DNA of 5,795 nucleotides from positions 1 through 5,795 of the forward strand of contig CAIYSH010000177.1 of assembly GCA_903928755.1 (NCBI GenBank). Direction: 5' to 3'. The notes under the pieces were generated by a model. That model was not told the origin of the DNA, did not search any database, and worked only from the letters and a program-made list of their open reading frames with translations. The translations under genes were made by a program, and so were the position numbers. This document shows, piece after piece, positions 1 through 5,708 of this stretch; position 1 is the first letter of the stretch; each line of letters opens with the position of its first letter. This DNA is from an uncultured Alphaproteobacteria bacterium (lineage in GTDB: Bacteria > Pseudomonadota > Alphaproteobacteria > Caulobacterales > Caulobacteraceae).

Positions 1-383
1 AGGTCGGCGACGATCCGCTCGCCGAGCTTGGTGACAAAGAAGTAGCGAAGGGCCGATGACAGGGCCAGGGCGATGGCGACGCCCCCAAGCAACCAGAACC
101 AGGGGTCAATAGCGGCCGCCGTCGCCCTGGCGCCGGTCAGATGGTCCACCAGGGCTCGCACCGCGCCGGTAAGGCCCAGGGTCGAAGCGGTTGCGGTCAC
201 CAGGAAGATCCCGGCCATCACCGCATCGCCCCTGTGGGCTGCCATGAAGGGCAGGAGCCTGCTGAGCGATCCCAGGTTCCTGCCCTTGGCCCGACGCGCG
301 GCACCTTCAGAGATCTGCTGGGCCAGGGCGGCACCTGCGGTAGGTCTGCCCTCCACATGGGGTTCGCCCGAAAAATCACTCAT
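1..383 (-). CDS. ABC exporter (fused permease/ATPase), N-terminal part only
   Basis: Partial gene: ATG at 383-381, reading leftward off the window edge, so 127 whole codons are visible. The product begins with a polar cytoplasmic stretch of about 50 residues, then a hydrophobic helix near residues 54-80 and a second near 94-117, followed by a RYFFVTKLGERIVADL-type segment. That RYF...GERIVADL pattern after the second helix is characteristic of the type I ABC exporter transmembrane domain (MsbA/ABCB-like), in which the same chain later carries the ATPase domain. The ATPase part, with Walker A and signature motifs, lies outside the window, so the fusion is inferred from the family. The substrate cannot be told from this fragment; lipid or drug export are family possibilities. 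The start has only a weak AAGGG (398-394), 10 bases upstream. The gene diverges from rpmE across 117 bp. Confidence 0.8.
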   Translation of the reverse strand, partial: MSDFSGEPHVEGRPTAGAALAQQISEGAARRAKGRNLGSLSRLLPFMAAHRGDAVMAGIFLVTATASTLGLTGAVRALVDHLTGARATAAAIDPWFWLLGGVAIALALSSALRYFFVTKLGERIVAD

Positions 384-396
384 AAAGATCGCGCCC

Positions 397-426
397 TTGC
401 TCTACGACCGCCCTTTGCTGTATAGG
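397..426 (+). promoter_or_regulatory. Candidate sigma70-type promoter for rpmE
   Basis: In the spacer between the divergent ABC gene and rpmE, TTGCTC (397-402) and TATAGG (421-426) are separated by 18 bases, a reasonable housekeeping -35/-10 pair. Transcription would begin near 433, leaving a leader of about 68 nt before the rpmE start. Both hexamers deviate from consensus, so this is a motif-based inference. The -35 element overlaps the weak ribosome binding site of the opposite-strand ABC gene. Confidence 0.45.
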
Positions 427-500
427 CGGCGCTCGCTCGCGCCTGCCACGCTTGGCTGGCCGAAACTGACTGCCGCTCTCTTACGTCGGAAGCCTCCGAG

Positions 501-725
501 ATGAAACAAGACACCCATCCCGATTATCACTTCATCACCGTGGTGATGACGGACGGCACGAGCTATCAAACGCGCTCGACCTACGGCAAGGAAGGGGCGA
601 CCCTGAATCTGGATATCGACCCGAAAACCCACCCGGCGTGGACGGGCGGCAACCAGACACTGCTGGATCGCGGCGGTCGGGTTTCGCGGTTCAACGCAAA
701 GTTCGGTGCCTTTACCCGCAAGTAA
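501..725 (+). CDS. rpmE: 50S ribosomal protein L31, zinc-independent type
   Basis: The 74-residue product matches bacterial ribosomal protein L31 along its whole length: an HPDYHFITVVMTDG start, the TRSTYGKEG turn, the strongly conserved LDIDPKTHPAWTGG block (about residues 37-50) and the LLDRGGRVSRFN tail (about 55-66). L31 bridges the large and small subunits near the central protuberance. This copy has no cysteine, so it is the form without the zinc-binding CxxC motif, as is usual in alphaproteobacteria. The start ATG is preceded by GGAAG (488-492) at 8-base spacing, and length and N-terminus agree with the family. The gene appears to be a single-gene transcript with its own promoter upstream and a strong terminator directly downstream; it converges on rcdA. 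Confidence 0.96.
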   Translation: MKQDTHPDYHFITVVMTDGTSYQTRSTYGKEGATLNLDIDPKTHPAWTGGNQTLLDRGGRVSRFNAKFGAFTRK

Positions 726-750
726 GGCCCGCCGGTTTACCGGAACTGAC

Positions 751-777
751 AACGCCGCGGCTCAACCGCGGCGTTTT
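751..777 (+). terminator. Rho-independent terminator of rpmE
   Basis: A perfect 10-bp stem, AACGCCGCGG (751-760) paired with CCGCGGCGTT (766-775), with a CTCAA loop and a short T-run (774-777). It lies 25 bases after the rpmE stop. The stem is symmetric and could also slow minus-strand transcription leaving rcdA, which stops at 798, but no T-run follows it on that strand, so it is chiefly the rpmE terminator. Confidence 0.88.
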
Positions 778-797
778 CTGTGCGTGAAATCCGGACC

Positions 798-1301
798 TCA
801 GCCGCCGAACGCGGAGCGGAGACGGTCCAGATGACCGGCCACCGGGTTCAGGGCTTCCGTGCCCGCCTCTTCGCCATACATCCGGCGATCAAGATGCCGC
901 ACCCTTTCAAATAACCGCTCGGACCTTTCGAGCAGGGTGTTCAGACCGTTCGGCATGTCACCAGGCAGGTCCCGGGGCACCGGGGTTGTCTCTGCCGCCA
1001 GGCGATAGCGGTCTTCGCAGGCACTGATCGCTGGCATATTGCCCTCGCGGACGGCACGCTGGACCAGCAACCAGGATGCCACCTGCATCAGTCGTGTGGT
1101 CAGACGCATGCTTTCGGTGGCATAGGCCAGGGCGGCTTCGCGGGACATCAGCCTGGATTCCTGGCGGCCAGGGCCATCCAGATAGCCGGCTGTTTCCTCT
1201 ACCAGCTCCATGCCTTCCTGGAAGGTCCGGTCAAAAAGCTCCGAACGCGCGAAGTCGGCGATCACATCGGCCCGCTGGGCATTGGTGTTGACGTCGCGCA
1301 T
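798..1301 (-). CDS. rcdA: DUF1465 family protein, RcdA-type ClpXP adaptor
   Basis: The 167-residue, mostly helical and charged product carries the DUF1465 (Pfam) hallmarks: SELFDRTFQEGMELVEETAGYL near residues 20-41, then the most conserved block with ALAYATESMRLTTRLMQVAS followed by WLLVQRAVREG (about 57-87), and a final helix with LNTLLERSERLFERVRHLDRRMY. This family includes Caulobacter RcdA, a three-helix-bundle protein that works with CpdR and PopA to bring substrates, including the master regulator CtrA, to the ClpXP protease at the cell pole. The end of RcdA, HLDRLRSAFGG here, is expected to be a flexible tail. The length is close to Caulobacter RcdA. The start ATG (1301-1299) has AGGAA 8 bases upstream. 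DUF1192 lies upstream on the same strand and rpmE converges downstream. The family is certain; the adaptor role is inferred from the family and could differ if the host lacks the CtrA pathway partners. Confidence 0.85.
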   Translation of the reverse strand: MRDVNTNAQRADVIADFARSELFDRTFQEGMELVEETAGYLDGPGRQESRLMSREAALAYATESMRLTTRLMQVASWLLVQRAVREGNMPAISACEDRYRLAAETTPVPRDLPGDMPNGLNTLLERSERLFERVRHLDRRMYGEEAGTEALNPVAGHLDRLRSAFGG

Positions 1302-1315
1302 CTATCCCGTTCCTG

Positions 1316-1345
1316 ATCATATGTGCACAGGGTGCACGGCCGTGC
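1316..1345. promoter_or_regulatory. Palindrome cluster upstream of rcdA (possible operator)
   Basis: Two copies of the self-complementary hexamer GTGCAC (1323-1328 and 1332-1337) sit 3 bases apart, and the second overlaps a perfect 12-bp palindrome GCACGGCCGTGC (1334-1345). They lie 22-44 bases before the rcdA start codon, within the 133-bp gap between DUF1192 and rcdA. A TATGAT hexamer on the minus strand (1321-1316) abuts the cluster but is too close to the ribosome binding site to be a convincing -10. Such dense dyad symmetry suggests a dimeric DNA-binding protein, but I recognise no named operator. Confidence 0.3.
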
Positions 1346-1434
1346 CCCGTTCGCTGCAACCCCCGTGCCATGGCTTCATGCGCTTTACGGAGCCGGGTTT
1401 CCAGTCCTGCAGCGGGTCTTTCCGCTCTTGAAGA

Positions 1435-1632
1435 TCACGATCCGAACAGGGCATCTGCCGCAGCACGGCTGGCGCGCTTGCGTTTGATCTGCCCTTCGCA
1501 CCGTGCAATTTCTTCCCTGAGGATCTCGATCCGCTCTTCCAGTTCCGCGACACCATAGAGTTCCAGATCCTCACGGATGGCCTCTTCTAGCCTCTGACCG
1601 CGTCCAACCCGCGTGCTGACTGGTTCTTCCAA
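1435..1632 (-). CDS. DUF1192 family small coiled-coil protein
   Basis: The product is 65 residues from the preferred TTG start (1632-1630). That start has GGGAGG (1645-1640) 7 bases upstream and gives an N-terminus beginning M-EEPVSTR; the reading frame stays open to another TTG at 1698 (87 residues) that lacks a good ribosome binding site. The core, EDLELYGVAELEERIEIL then REEIARCEGQIKRK and RASRAAADALF (about residues 21-63), fits the alphaproteobacterial DUF1192 family: an acidic lead-in, one amphipathic helix likely to form a coiled coil (about 28-52), and the closing S-R-x-AADALF motif. It has no signal peptide or membrane segment, so it is probably cytoplasmic. No function is known to me. 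It precedes rcdA on the same strand with a 133-bp gap, so co-transcription is possible but not shown. Confidence 0.8.
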   Translation of the reverse strand: MEEPVSTRVGRGQRLEEAIREDLELYGVAELEERIEILREEIARCEGQIKRKRASRAAADALFGS

Positions 1633-1715
1633 AACCGCGCCTCCCTTTCCGATCGGCCAAGTTGGGACTATCTCATCCCAGACCTGTTCCCTAATCAAGA
1701 CCTGGAAGCCCTGAC
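1633..1715. promoter_or_regulatory. Divergent promoter region, DUF1192 / quinone oxidoreductase
   Basis: These 83 bp separate two divergently transcribed genes and should hold promoters for both. A short inverted repeat TGGGA (1663-1667), 8 bases, TCCCA (1676-1680) lies near the middle and could be an operator. I see no convincing -35/-10 pair on either strand; the best minus-strand candidate is TTGATT (1698-1693) with a poorly spaced GATAGT. The ribosome binding site for the rightward gene is GGAAG at 1704-1708, and that for DUF1192 is GGGAGG at 1645-1640. Confidence 0.4.
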
Positions 1716-2693
1716 ATGACCCAGCCCATGATGACTGCCATTGCCATTGAAGGTGGCCGCGGCCCAGCTGAAGCGCTCAAGGCCGTGCAGATTCCCCGCC
1801 CGCAGCCAGCGGACGGGCAGATCCTCATCCGGGTCGAGGCGGCCGGGATCAACCGGCCGGACATTCTCCAGAGGCTGGGCGGATATCCGCCGCCGCCCGG
1901 ATCGCCCGACACCATGGGGCTGGAGGTTGCGGGTGAGGTTGTGATGGCGGCTGGCCGCTGGCAGGTCGGTGACCGTGTCACCGCCCTGCTGGGCGGTGGC
2001 GGCTATGCGGAATATGCCGTGGTTGATGCCCGCCATGCCCTGCCGATCCCGACAGGATTCAGTGCTGTCCAGGCCGCCGCCCTGCCGGAGACGGTCTTCA
2101 CCGTCTTTGCCAATGTGTTCGAGCATGGCGGACTGAAGGCCGGGGAGACCCTGCTGGTCCACGGTGCGACTTCCGGCATCGGCACAACGGCGATCCAGAT
2201 GGCCAAGGCTGCCGGGGCCAGGGTCATTGCCACCGGCCGTGGTGCCGACAAGGCGGCCCAGGCCAGGGCCCTCGGTGCGGATATTTCGGTTGATGCCACC
2301 ACCGAGGATTTCGCCGAGCTTGCCAAGGCAGCTGGCGGCGTCGATGTGGTGCTGGACATGGTCGGCGGTGACTATTTCGCCAGAAATCTTGATGCCCTGA
2401 AAACCGGCGGTCGGATTGTCTTCATCGCCTCCCTGGGTGGGGGTGAGATCACCTTGCCGGTCTTCCGCATCATGCAGAAGCGGGCGGTGGTCACGGGGTC
2501 TACCCTTCGCCCCAGGGATGCCGACGAGAAGGCCCGGCTTGCTACGGCCGTCGAAGCGACTGTCTGGCCCTGGATCGCTGCCGGCAAGGTGACTCCGCAG
2601 ATCGATGCGACCTTCCCGCTTGCCCGGGCGGCCGAGGCCCATGCCCACCTCGAGGCGGGCGCGCACCTGGGCAAGATCGTCCTGACGGTCTGA
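1716..2693 (+). CDS. NAD(P)H:quinone oxidoreductase, PIG3-type MDR family
   Basis: A 325-residue zinc-independent medium-chain dehydrogenase/reductase. The N-terminal GroES-like catalytic domain shows VEAAGINRPDILQRLGGYPPP (about residues 40-60), then GLEVAGEV and VGDRVTALLGGGGYAEY (84-100). The Rossmann domain carries HGATSGIGTTAIQMAKAAGA (149-168), the glycine-rich cofactor loop, then a K178/LGAD segment and DMVGGDYFARNL (214-225). The late GSTLRPRDADEKARLA stretch (261-276) is typical of the PIG3 (TP53I3-like) quinone oxidoreductase group, which reduces quinones with NADPH. No zinc-ligand cysteine is present; the chain has no cysteine at all. The length fits the family. The start at 1716 has GGAAG 7 bases upstream; Met5 and Met6 are alternatives. 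The natural substrate is unknown, and a role in quinone or aldehyde detoxification is inference. It is a single gene, divergent from DUF1192. Confidence 0.92.
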   Translation: MTQPMMTAIAIEGGRGPAEALKAVQIPRPQPADGQILIRVEAAGINRPDILQRLGGYPPPPGSPDTMGLEVAGEVVMAAGRWQVGDRVTALLGGGGYAEYAVVDARHALPIPTGFSAVQAAALPETVFTVFANVFEHGGLKAGETLLVHGATSGIGTTAIQMAKAAGARVIATGRGADKAAQARALGADISVDATTEDFAELAKAAGGVDVVLDMVGGDYFARNLDALKTGGRIVFIASLGGGEITLPVFRIMQKRAVVTGSTLRPRDADEKARLATAVEATVWPWIAAGKVTPQIDATFPLARAAEAHAHLEAGAHLGKIVLTV

Positions 2694-2725
2694 CCCCCCG
2701 GGCCCAGGCAGGGGGTTTCCTGCCT
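2694..2725 (+). terminator. Possible terminator after the quinone oxidoreductase
   Basis: Immediately after the stop codon a C-run (2694-2699) can pair with a G-run (2711-2715), which is followed by TTT. Alternatively AGGCAGG (2706-2712) pairs with CCTGCCT (2719-2725) around a 6-base loop. The two folds exclude one another and neither has a long T-run, so termination here is plausible but not strong. Confidence 0.35.
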
Positions 2726-2737
2726 TGAGCAAGCCCG

Positions 2738-2761
2738 ATCCGGGTGAAATCTTGCCCGGAT
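2738..2761 (+). terminator. Second hairpin downstream of the quinone oxidoreductase
   Basis: ATCCGGG (2738-2744) pairs with CCCGGAT (2755-2761) around a 10-base loop. There is no T-run after it. It may help stop read-through into the receptor gene or stabilise the 3' end of the upstream transcript. Confidence 0.25.
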
Positions 2762-2803
2762 TGAGTCTTCGATATTACAATTGCGCAATATATCCCCTTG
2801 ACG
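2761..2803 (+). promoter_or_regulatory. AT-rich promoter-like region of the TonB receptor gene
   Basis: A conspicuously AT-rich patch (about 2771-2793) stands out from GC-rich surroundings and includes the perfect palindrome ATTGCGCAAT (2780-2789). TTGAGT (2761-2766) and CAATAT (2786-2791), 19 bases apart, could form a weak promoter giving a leader of about 80 nt. A TTGACGG (2798-2804) matches the Caulobacter housekeeping -35 well, but I find no matching -10 at the expected distance. The transcription start is therefore undetermined. Confidence 0.35.
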
Positions 2804-2818
2804 GCCCGAAGAACGGGG

Positions 2819-2877
2819 AACAGTCTCCCTGTTAACTAAAAAACAGGGCGGCCAATGAGCCGTTTTTCAAGGGAGGC
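2819..2877 (+). promoter_or_regulatory. Structured 5' leader with anti-Shine-Dalgarno element
   Basis: GTCTCCCT (2823-2830) can pair over 8 positions, one of them a G-U, with AGGGAGGC (2870-2877), which is the ribosome binding site of the receptor gene. The competing hairpin CCCTGTT (2827-2833) with AACAGGG (2842-2848), loop of 8, would occupy half of that anti-SD element. A third pairing, AACAG (2819-2823) with CTGTT (2829-2833), leaves TCTCC in its loop. The inverted repeat could equally be a DNA operator. No known riboswitch class is recognised. Confidence 0.3.
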
Positions 2878-2881
2878 AAGT

Positions 2882-5659
2882 ATGCGTCACAGAGCCTATC
2901 TCTGTGCGACCACGTCAATCGTGGCCGCAATATTGGCTGGATCAGCTCACGCCCAGAGCGGCGGTAACACCATCGAAGAATTGGTCATCACCGCTGAAAA
3001 GCGTGAACAGAGCCTGCAGGATGTTCCTGTGGCGGTTACCGCATTCACCTCGGAAAAGCGCGACCTGCTGGGGATCAACAGCGTCGCCGACATGACCAAT
3101 TTCACGCCTGGACTTGCCTATTCCAGCCAGCTCGACAGAACCACCCTGCGTGGCGTCGGCCGGAATACCAATGTGCATGCCGCCGACGGCTCTGTGGCGA
3201 TCTATGACAACGGCATCTATACTTCGTCCACCGTCCTGGCCGGTGCCAAGGGCGCGATCTTTACGGACCGGGTGGAAGTGCTGCGCGGTCCCCAGGGCAC
3301 GCTCTACGGCCGCAACTCCATCGGGGGTGCAATCAACATCATCTCCAAACGCCCGACGGAAGAGCCCTATGCTGAAATCCGGGCGACCTACGGCAATTAC
3401 AACCGAACCGTCATTGAAGGTGTGATTTCGGGCCCGACCCCCATTGAAGGTGTCAATTACCGGCTGACCGGCAACTGGGACAAGCAGACCGAAGGCTATA
3501 TCGACAACATCATTCCTGGCCTGCCGGATGAAGGCAATATCGTCGATACCAAGATCCTTGAAGGGCAGTTGTCCTTCAAGTTCAGCGACAATTTCGATGG
3601 CTGGGTGTCACTGACCACCATCAACTGGGACAATGGTGGCGGCGGCCCCGGTTCCCGTGCCACCTGGTCTCCGCACCCTTATGCGACCTATGAGACGGTC
3701 AATGGGGCCCTGGTCATGAATCCGGGCTATGGCTGTAATTCCAACACCACCAATGTGGTCAATCTGAGCCCGATGGGCTGCGTCAATCCGGCCACCAAGG
3801 ACCCGCGCAAGATTGCCAACATGGTCCCCTACAAGGTCGCCCTGCGCGAAACCTATGTCCTGGCGTCGGAGTGGAACTATCACTTCGACACCATGGACCT
3901 GAAGTATCTGTTGGGCGGTACCAAGTATCACTATTACCTCGACGGCCCGACCCCGGCTGACAATATCGCCCCGATCACATCCTACACATTGCCGGGCGGT
4001 CTGGTCATTAATCCCCGCTATGCCTTTGACTATCAGGAAGATGAAAAATGGCTGAGCCATGAACTCAACCTGTCGTCATCAGGCGACGGGAACCTGCAGT
4101 GGCTGGCCGGTCTCTACATGTATCACGAGACCTATAACCAGCCGGTCTATACCACCATGTTTGACCAGGCCCAGGTCAGCGGACCCTTCTATAACCCGCT
4201 CTGCGCGGCGACGGCTGGATGCGCGCCTCAGCAGGGTCGCCGGATCTATGATGACCGGCCGCATCTCGACATCGAGTCCAAGGCCGCCTTTGGCCAGATC
4301 GATTACAAGATCAACGAAACCTGGAAGATGACCGTCGGCCTGCGGTATTCCGAAGACCACAAATACGGCAAGGAAACCGTCCGCGTCCGCTGCTTTGCGG
4401 TTGCCGCCTGCTATGCCAAGCCTGAACTCGCGGGACTGATCGGTGGCATTCCGCTGGTGGACCTGACCCAGCTCCCCTCGGTTGTCTCGGCCCCAGCTGC
4501 CGGGACGCCGCTGCCAAAAGGTGTCTCCAGCTACACGACCTATGACCCGGCCAGCGGCGACGCCACCCGGAAATATGACTACAAGTGGGGTGCCACCACC
4601 GGGACCCTCGGGATCCAGTGGGAGCCGGACTCCGACACCAATGCCTATGCCCGCTACAGCCGCGGCTTCAAGGGCGGTGGTTTCCGGATCGGCATTGATA
4701 CCGTGCTGGGAGCTTCGCCGACCACGGATGCCGAACACGCCGATGCCTATGAACTGGGCTTCAAGAAGACCTTTACGGACCTGCACCTGCAGACCAATGC
4801 CGCCCTGTTCTACTACCAGTACCAGAACGCCCAGGTGCCCCTGACGGTATCGCAGACCTCTGGTGGACTGGGTCAGGCCAACTCGATCTTCTACAATATC
4901 CCCAAGGCGATCAGTCAGGGCTTCGAGTTGGAAACCATCTGGCAGCCCATCGACCACCTGCAGATCCTGTTCAACTATTCCTACAACGACGCCCACATCT
5001 CCGATTCCAAGGGAACCATCGACCCGGCGGATCCGGCTGCTCTGGATGCCCAGGCCAAACCGCTCATCGCGGCTTCAGCCTGCTATAATGCCACCTATGG
5101 TCAGGTGGCGACGGCGACGCGGACCACCAACTGTGCTGCCGACATCTATACCAGCCCCTATGCCGTGGTGAATGCCGCCGGTGTGGTGACCGCGACATCC
5201 CTGTCACCGGACCCGAACGGCGGCTATCAGCGCGGTCAGGACCTGACCGGCAACCAGCTGCCCAATGCCTCCAGGAACAAGGTGGCGGTGAATGTGAACT
5301 ACAAGTGGCAGCTGTCCTCCAGCAGCCTGACGGGTTCAGTCAGCTACATCTGGCGCGACGCGTCCTATGGCAGCATCTTCAACCGCTCCTACACCCGGTC
5401 CCCGTCCTGGGATCAGATCGACGCCCGGGTTTCATGGTCGCCCGATGGCGGGAAACTGGCCGTCATCCTGTATGGCAAGAACCTGGCCGACAAGCTCGGA
5501 TATGAAGGGGGTGCGGGTGCAGGCCGTCTTGCCGGTGCCATCAACAACAACCCCCTGATTGGCCAGATCACCAGCAATGTGTCCCAGGGCATAACGTCAG
5601 CCTATCCCCTGACGCCGCCCCGGACCTATGGGGTCGAGGTGCACTACAAGTTCTACTAG
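2882..5659 (+). CDS. TonB-dependent outer-membrane receptor
   Basis: A 925-residue outer-membrane receptor from the preferred ATG at 2882, which has GGGAGG (2871-2876) 5 bases upstream; an in-frame ATG at 2855 adds nine residues before the signal peptide and has only AGGG. The signal peptide covers residues 1-24, with likely cleavage after AHA and before Q25. A TonB box follows (IEELVITAEK, 31-40), then the plug domain: DVPVAVTAFT (47-56), TLRGVG (88-93), DRVEVLRGPQGTLYGRNSIG (129-148) and GGAINIISKRP (148-158). The rest is the beta-barrel, with the common YARYSRGFKGGGFR segment (589-602), a late GKNLADK strand (865-871) and a C-terminal aromatic strand ending in KFY. Such proteins import ligands using TonB-ExbBD energy. 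The mature chain has eight cysteines in four local pairs: 285/300, 441/447, 504/510 and 734/751. No substrate-specific partner gene is adjacent, so the ligand (siderophore, sugar or other) is unknown. Confidence 0.95.
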   Translation: MRHRAYLCATTSIVAAILAGSAHAQSGGNTIEELVITAEKREQSLQDVPVAVTAFTSEKRDLLGINSVADMTNFTPGLAYSSQLDRTTLRGVGRNTNVHAADGSVAIYDNGIYTSSTVLAGAKGAIFTDRVEVLRGPQGTLYGRNSIGGAINIISKRPTEEPYAEIRATYGNYNRTVIEGVISGPTPIEGVNYRLTGNWDKQTEGYIDNIIPGLPDEGNIVDTKILEGQLSFKFSDNFDGWVSLTTINWDNGGGGPGSRATWSPHPYATYETVNGALVMNPGYGCNSNTTNVVNLSPMGCVNPATKDPRKIANMVPYKVALRETYVLASEWNYHFDTMDLKYLLGGTKYHYYLDGPTPADNIAPITSYTLPGGLVINPRYAFDYQEDEKWLSHELNLSSSGDGNLQWLAGLYMYHETYNQPVYTTMFDQAQVSGPFYNPLCAATAGCAPQQGRRIYDDRPHLDIESKAAFGQIDYKINETWKMTVGLRYSEDHKYGKETVRVRCFAVAACYAKPELAGLIGGIPLVDLTQLPSVVSAPAAGTPLPKGVSSYTTYDPASGDATRKYDYKWGATTGTLGIQWEPDSDTNAYARYSRGFKGGGFRIGIDTVLGASPTTDAEHADAYELGFKKTFTDLHLQTNAALFYYQYQNAQVPLTVSQTSGGLGQANSIFYNIPKAISQGFELETIWQPIDHLQILFNYSYNDAHISDSKGTIDPADPAALDAQAKPLIAASACYNATYGQVATATRTTNCAADIYTSPYAVVNAAGVVTATSLSPDPNGGYQRGQDLTGNQLPNASRNKVAVNVNYKWQLSSSSLTGSVSYIWRDASYGSIFNRSYTRSPSWDQIDARVSWSPDGGKLAVILYGKNLADKLGYEGGAGAGRLAGAINNNPLIGQITSNVSQGITSAYPLTPPRTYGVEVHYKFY

Positions 5660-5670
5660 GGCGTCTCAAT

Positions 5671-5708
5671 GCGCCGCGATCTGCCCTTCCAGGGGTGGGT
5701 CGCGGCGT
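5671..5708 (+). terminator. Long hairpin terminator after the TonB receptor
   Basis: Starting 12 bases after the stop codon, 5671-5687 can pair with 5692-5708 over 17 positions, five of them G-U, around a TCCA loop; the outer part includes a perfect 8-bp CGCCGCGA/TCGCGGCG. Only a TT follows the stem, so intrinsic termination may be weak, but position and stability fit a 3'-end structure. Confidence 0.6.

Noticed and set aside
73..504. Plus-strand open frame opposite the ABC exporter gene
   Set aside because: The minus strand encodes a convincing exporter N-terminus here. This frame is arginine/proline-rich without motifs and overlaps the rpmE promoter.
1302..1434. CtrA binding box upstream of rcdA
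   Set aside because: I looked for TTAA-N7-TTAA or a TTAACCAT-like half site on both strands and found none.
1695..2732. Long open frame on the minus strand opposite the quinone oxidoreductase (345 codons)
   Set aside because: It mirrors a clear MDR-family gene. The translation is glycine/arginine-rich with no recognisable motif and is explained by GC-rich third positions of the real gene.
2780..2789. ATTGCGCAAT as a recognised transcription factor site
   Set aside because: It equals a known eukaryotic C/EBP consensus, which is irrelevant in a bacterium; I know of no bacterial regulator with this exact site.
2798..2826. TTGACGG as the -35 of the receptor promoter
   Set aside because: The -35 match is good, but no GCTANAWC or TATAAT-like -10 occurs at a suitable distance, so it was noted within the promoter region and not called as a promoter.
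2855..2881. Upstream in-frame ATG as the receptor start
   Set aside because: It adds nine residues before an already complete signal peptide and has a poorer ribosome binding site (AGGG) than GGGAGG before 2882. It is not fully excluded.
4079..4996. Long minus-strand open frame inside the receptor gene (305 codons)
   Set aside because: It is opposite a continuous TonB receptor barrel and shows no family motif or ribosome binding site, so I read it as an antisense shadow.
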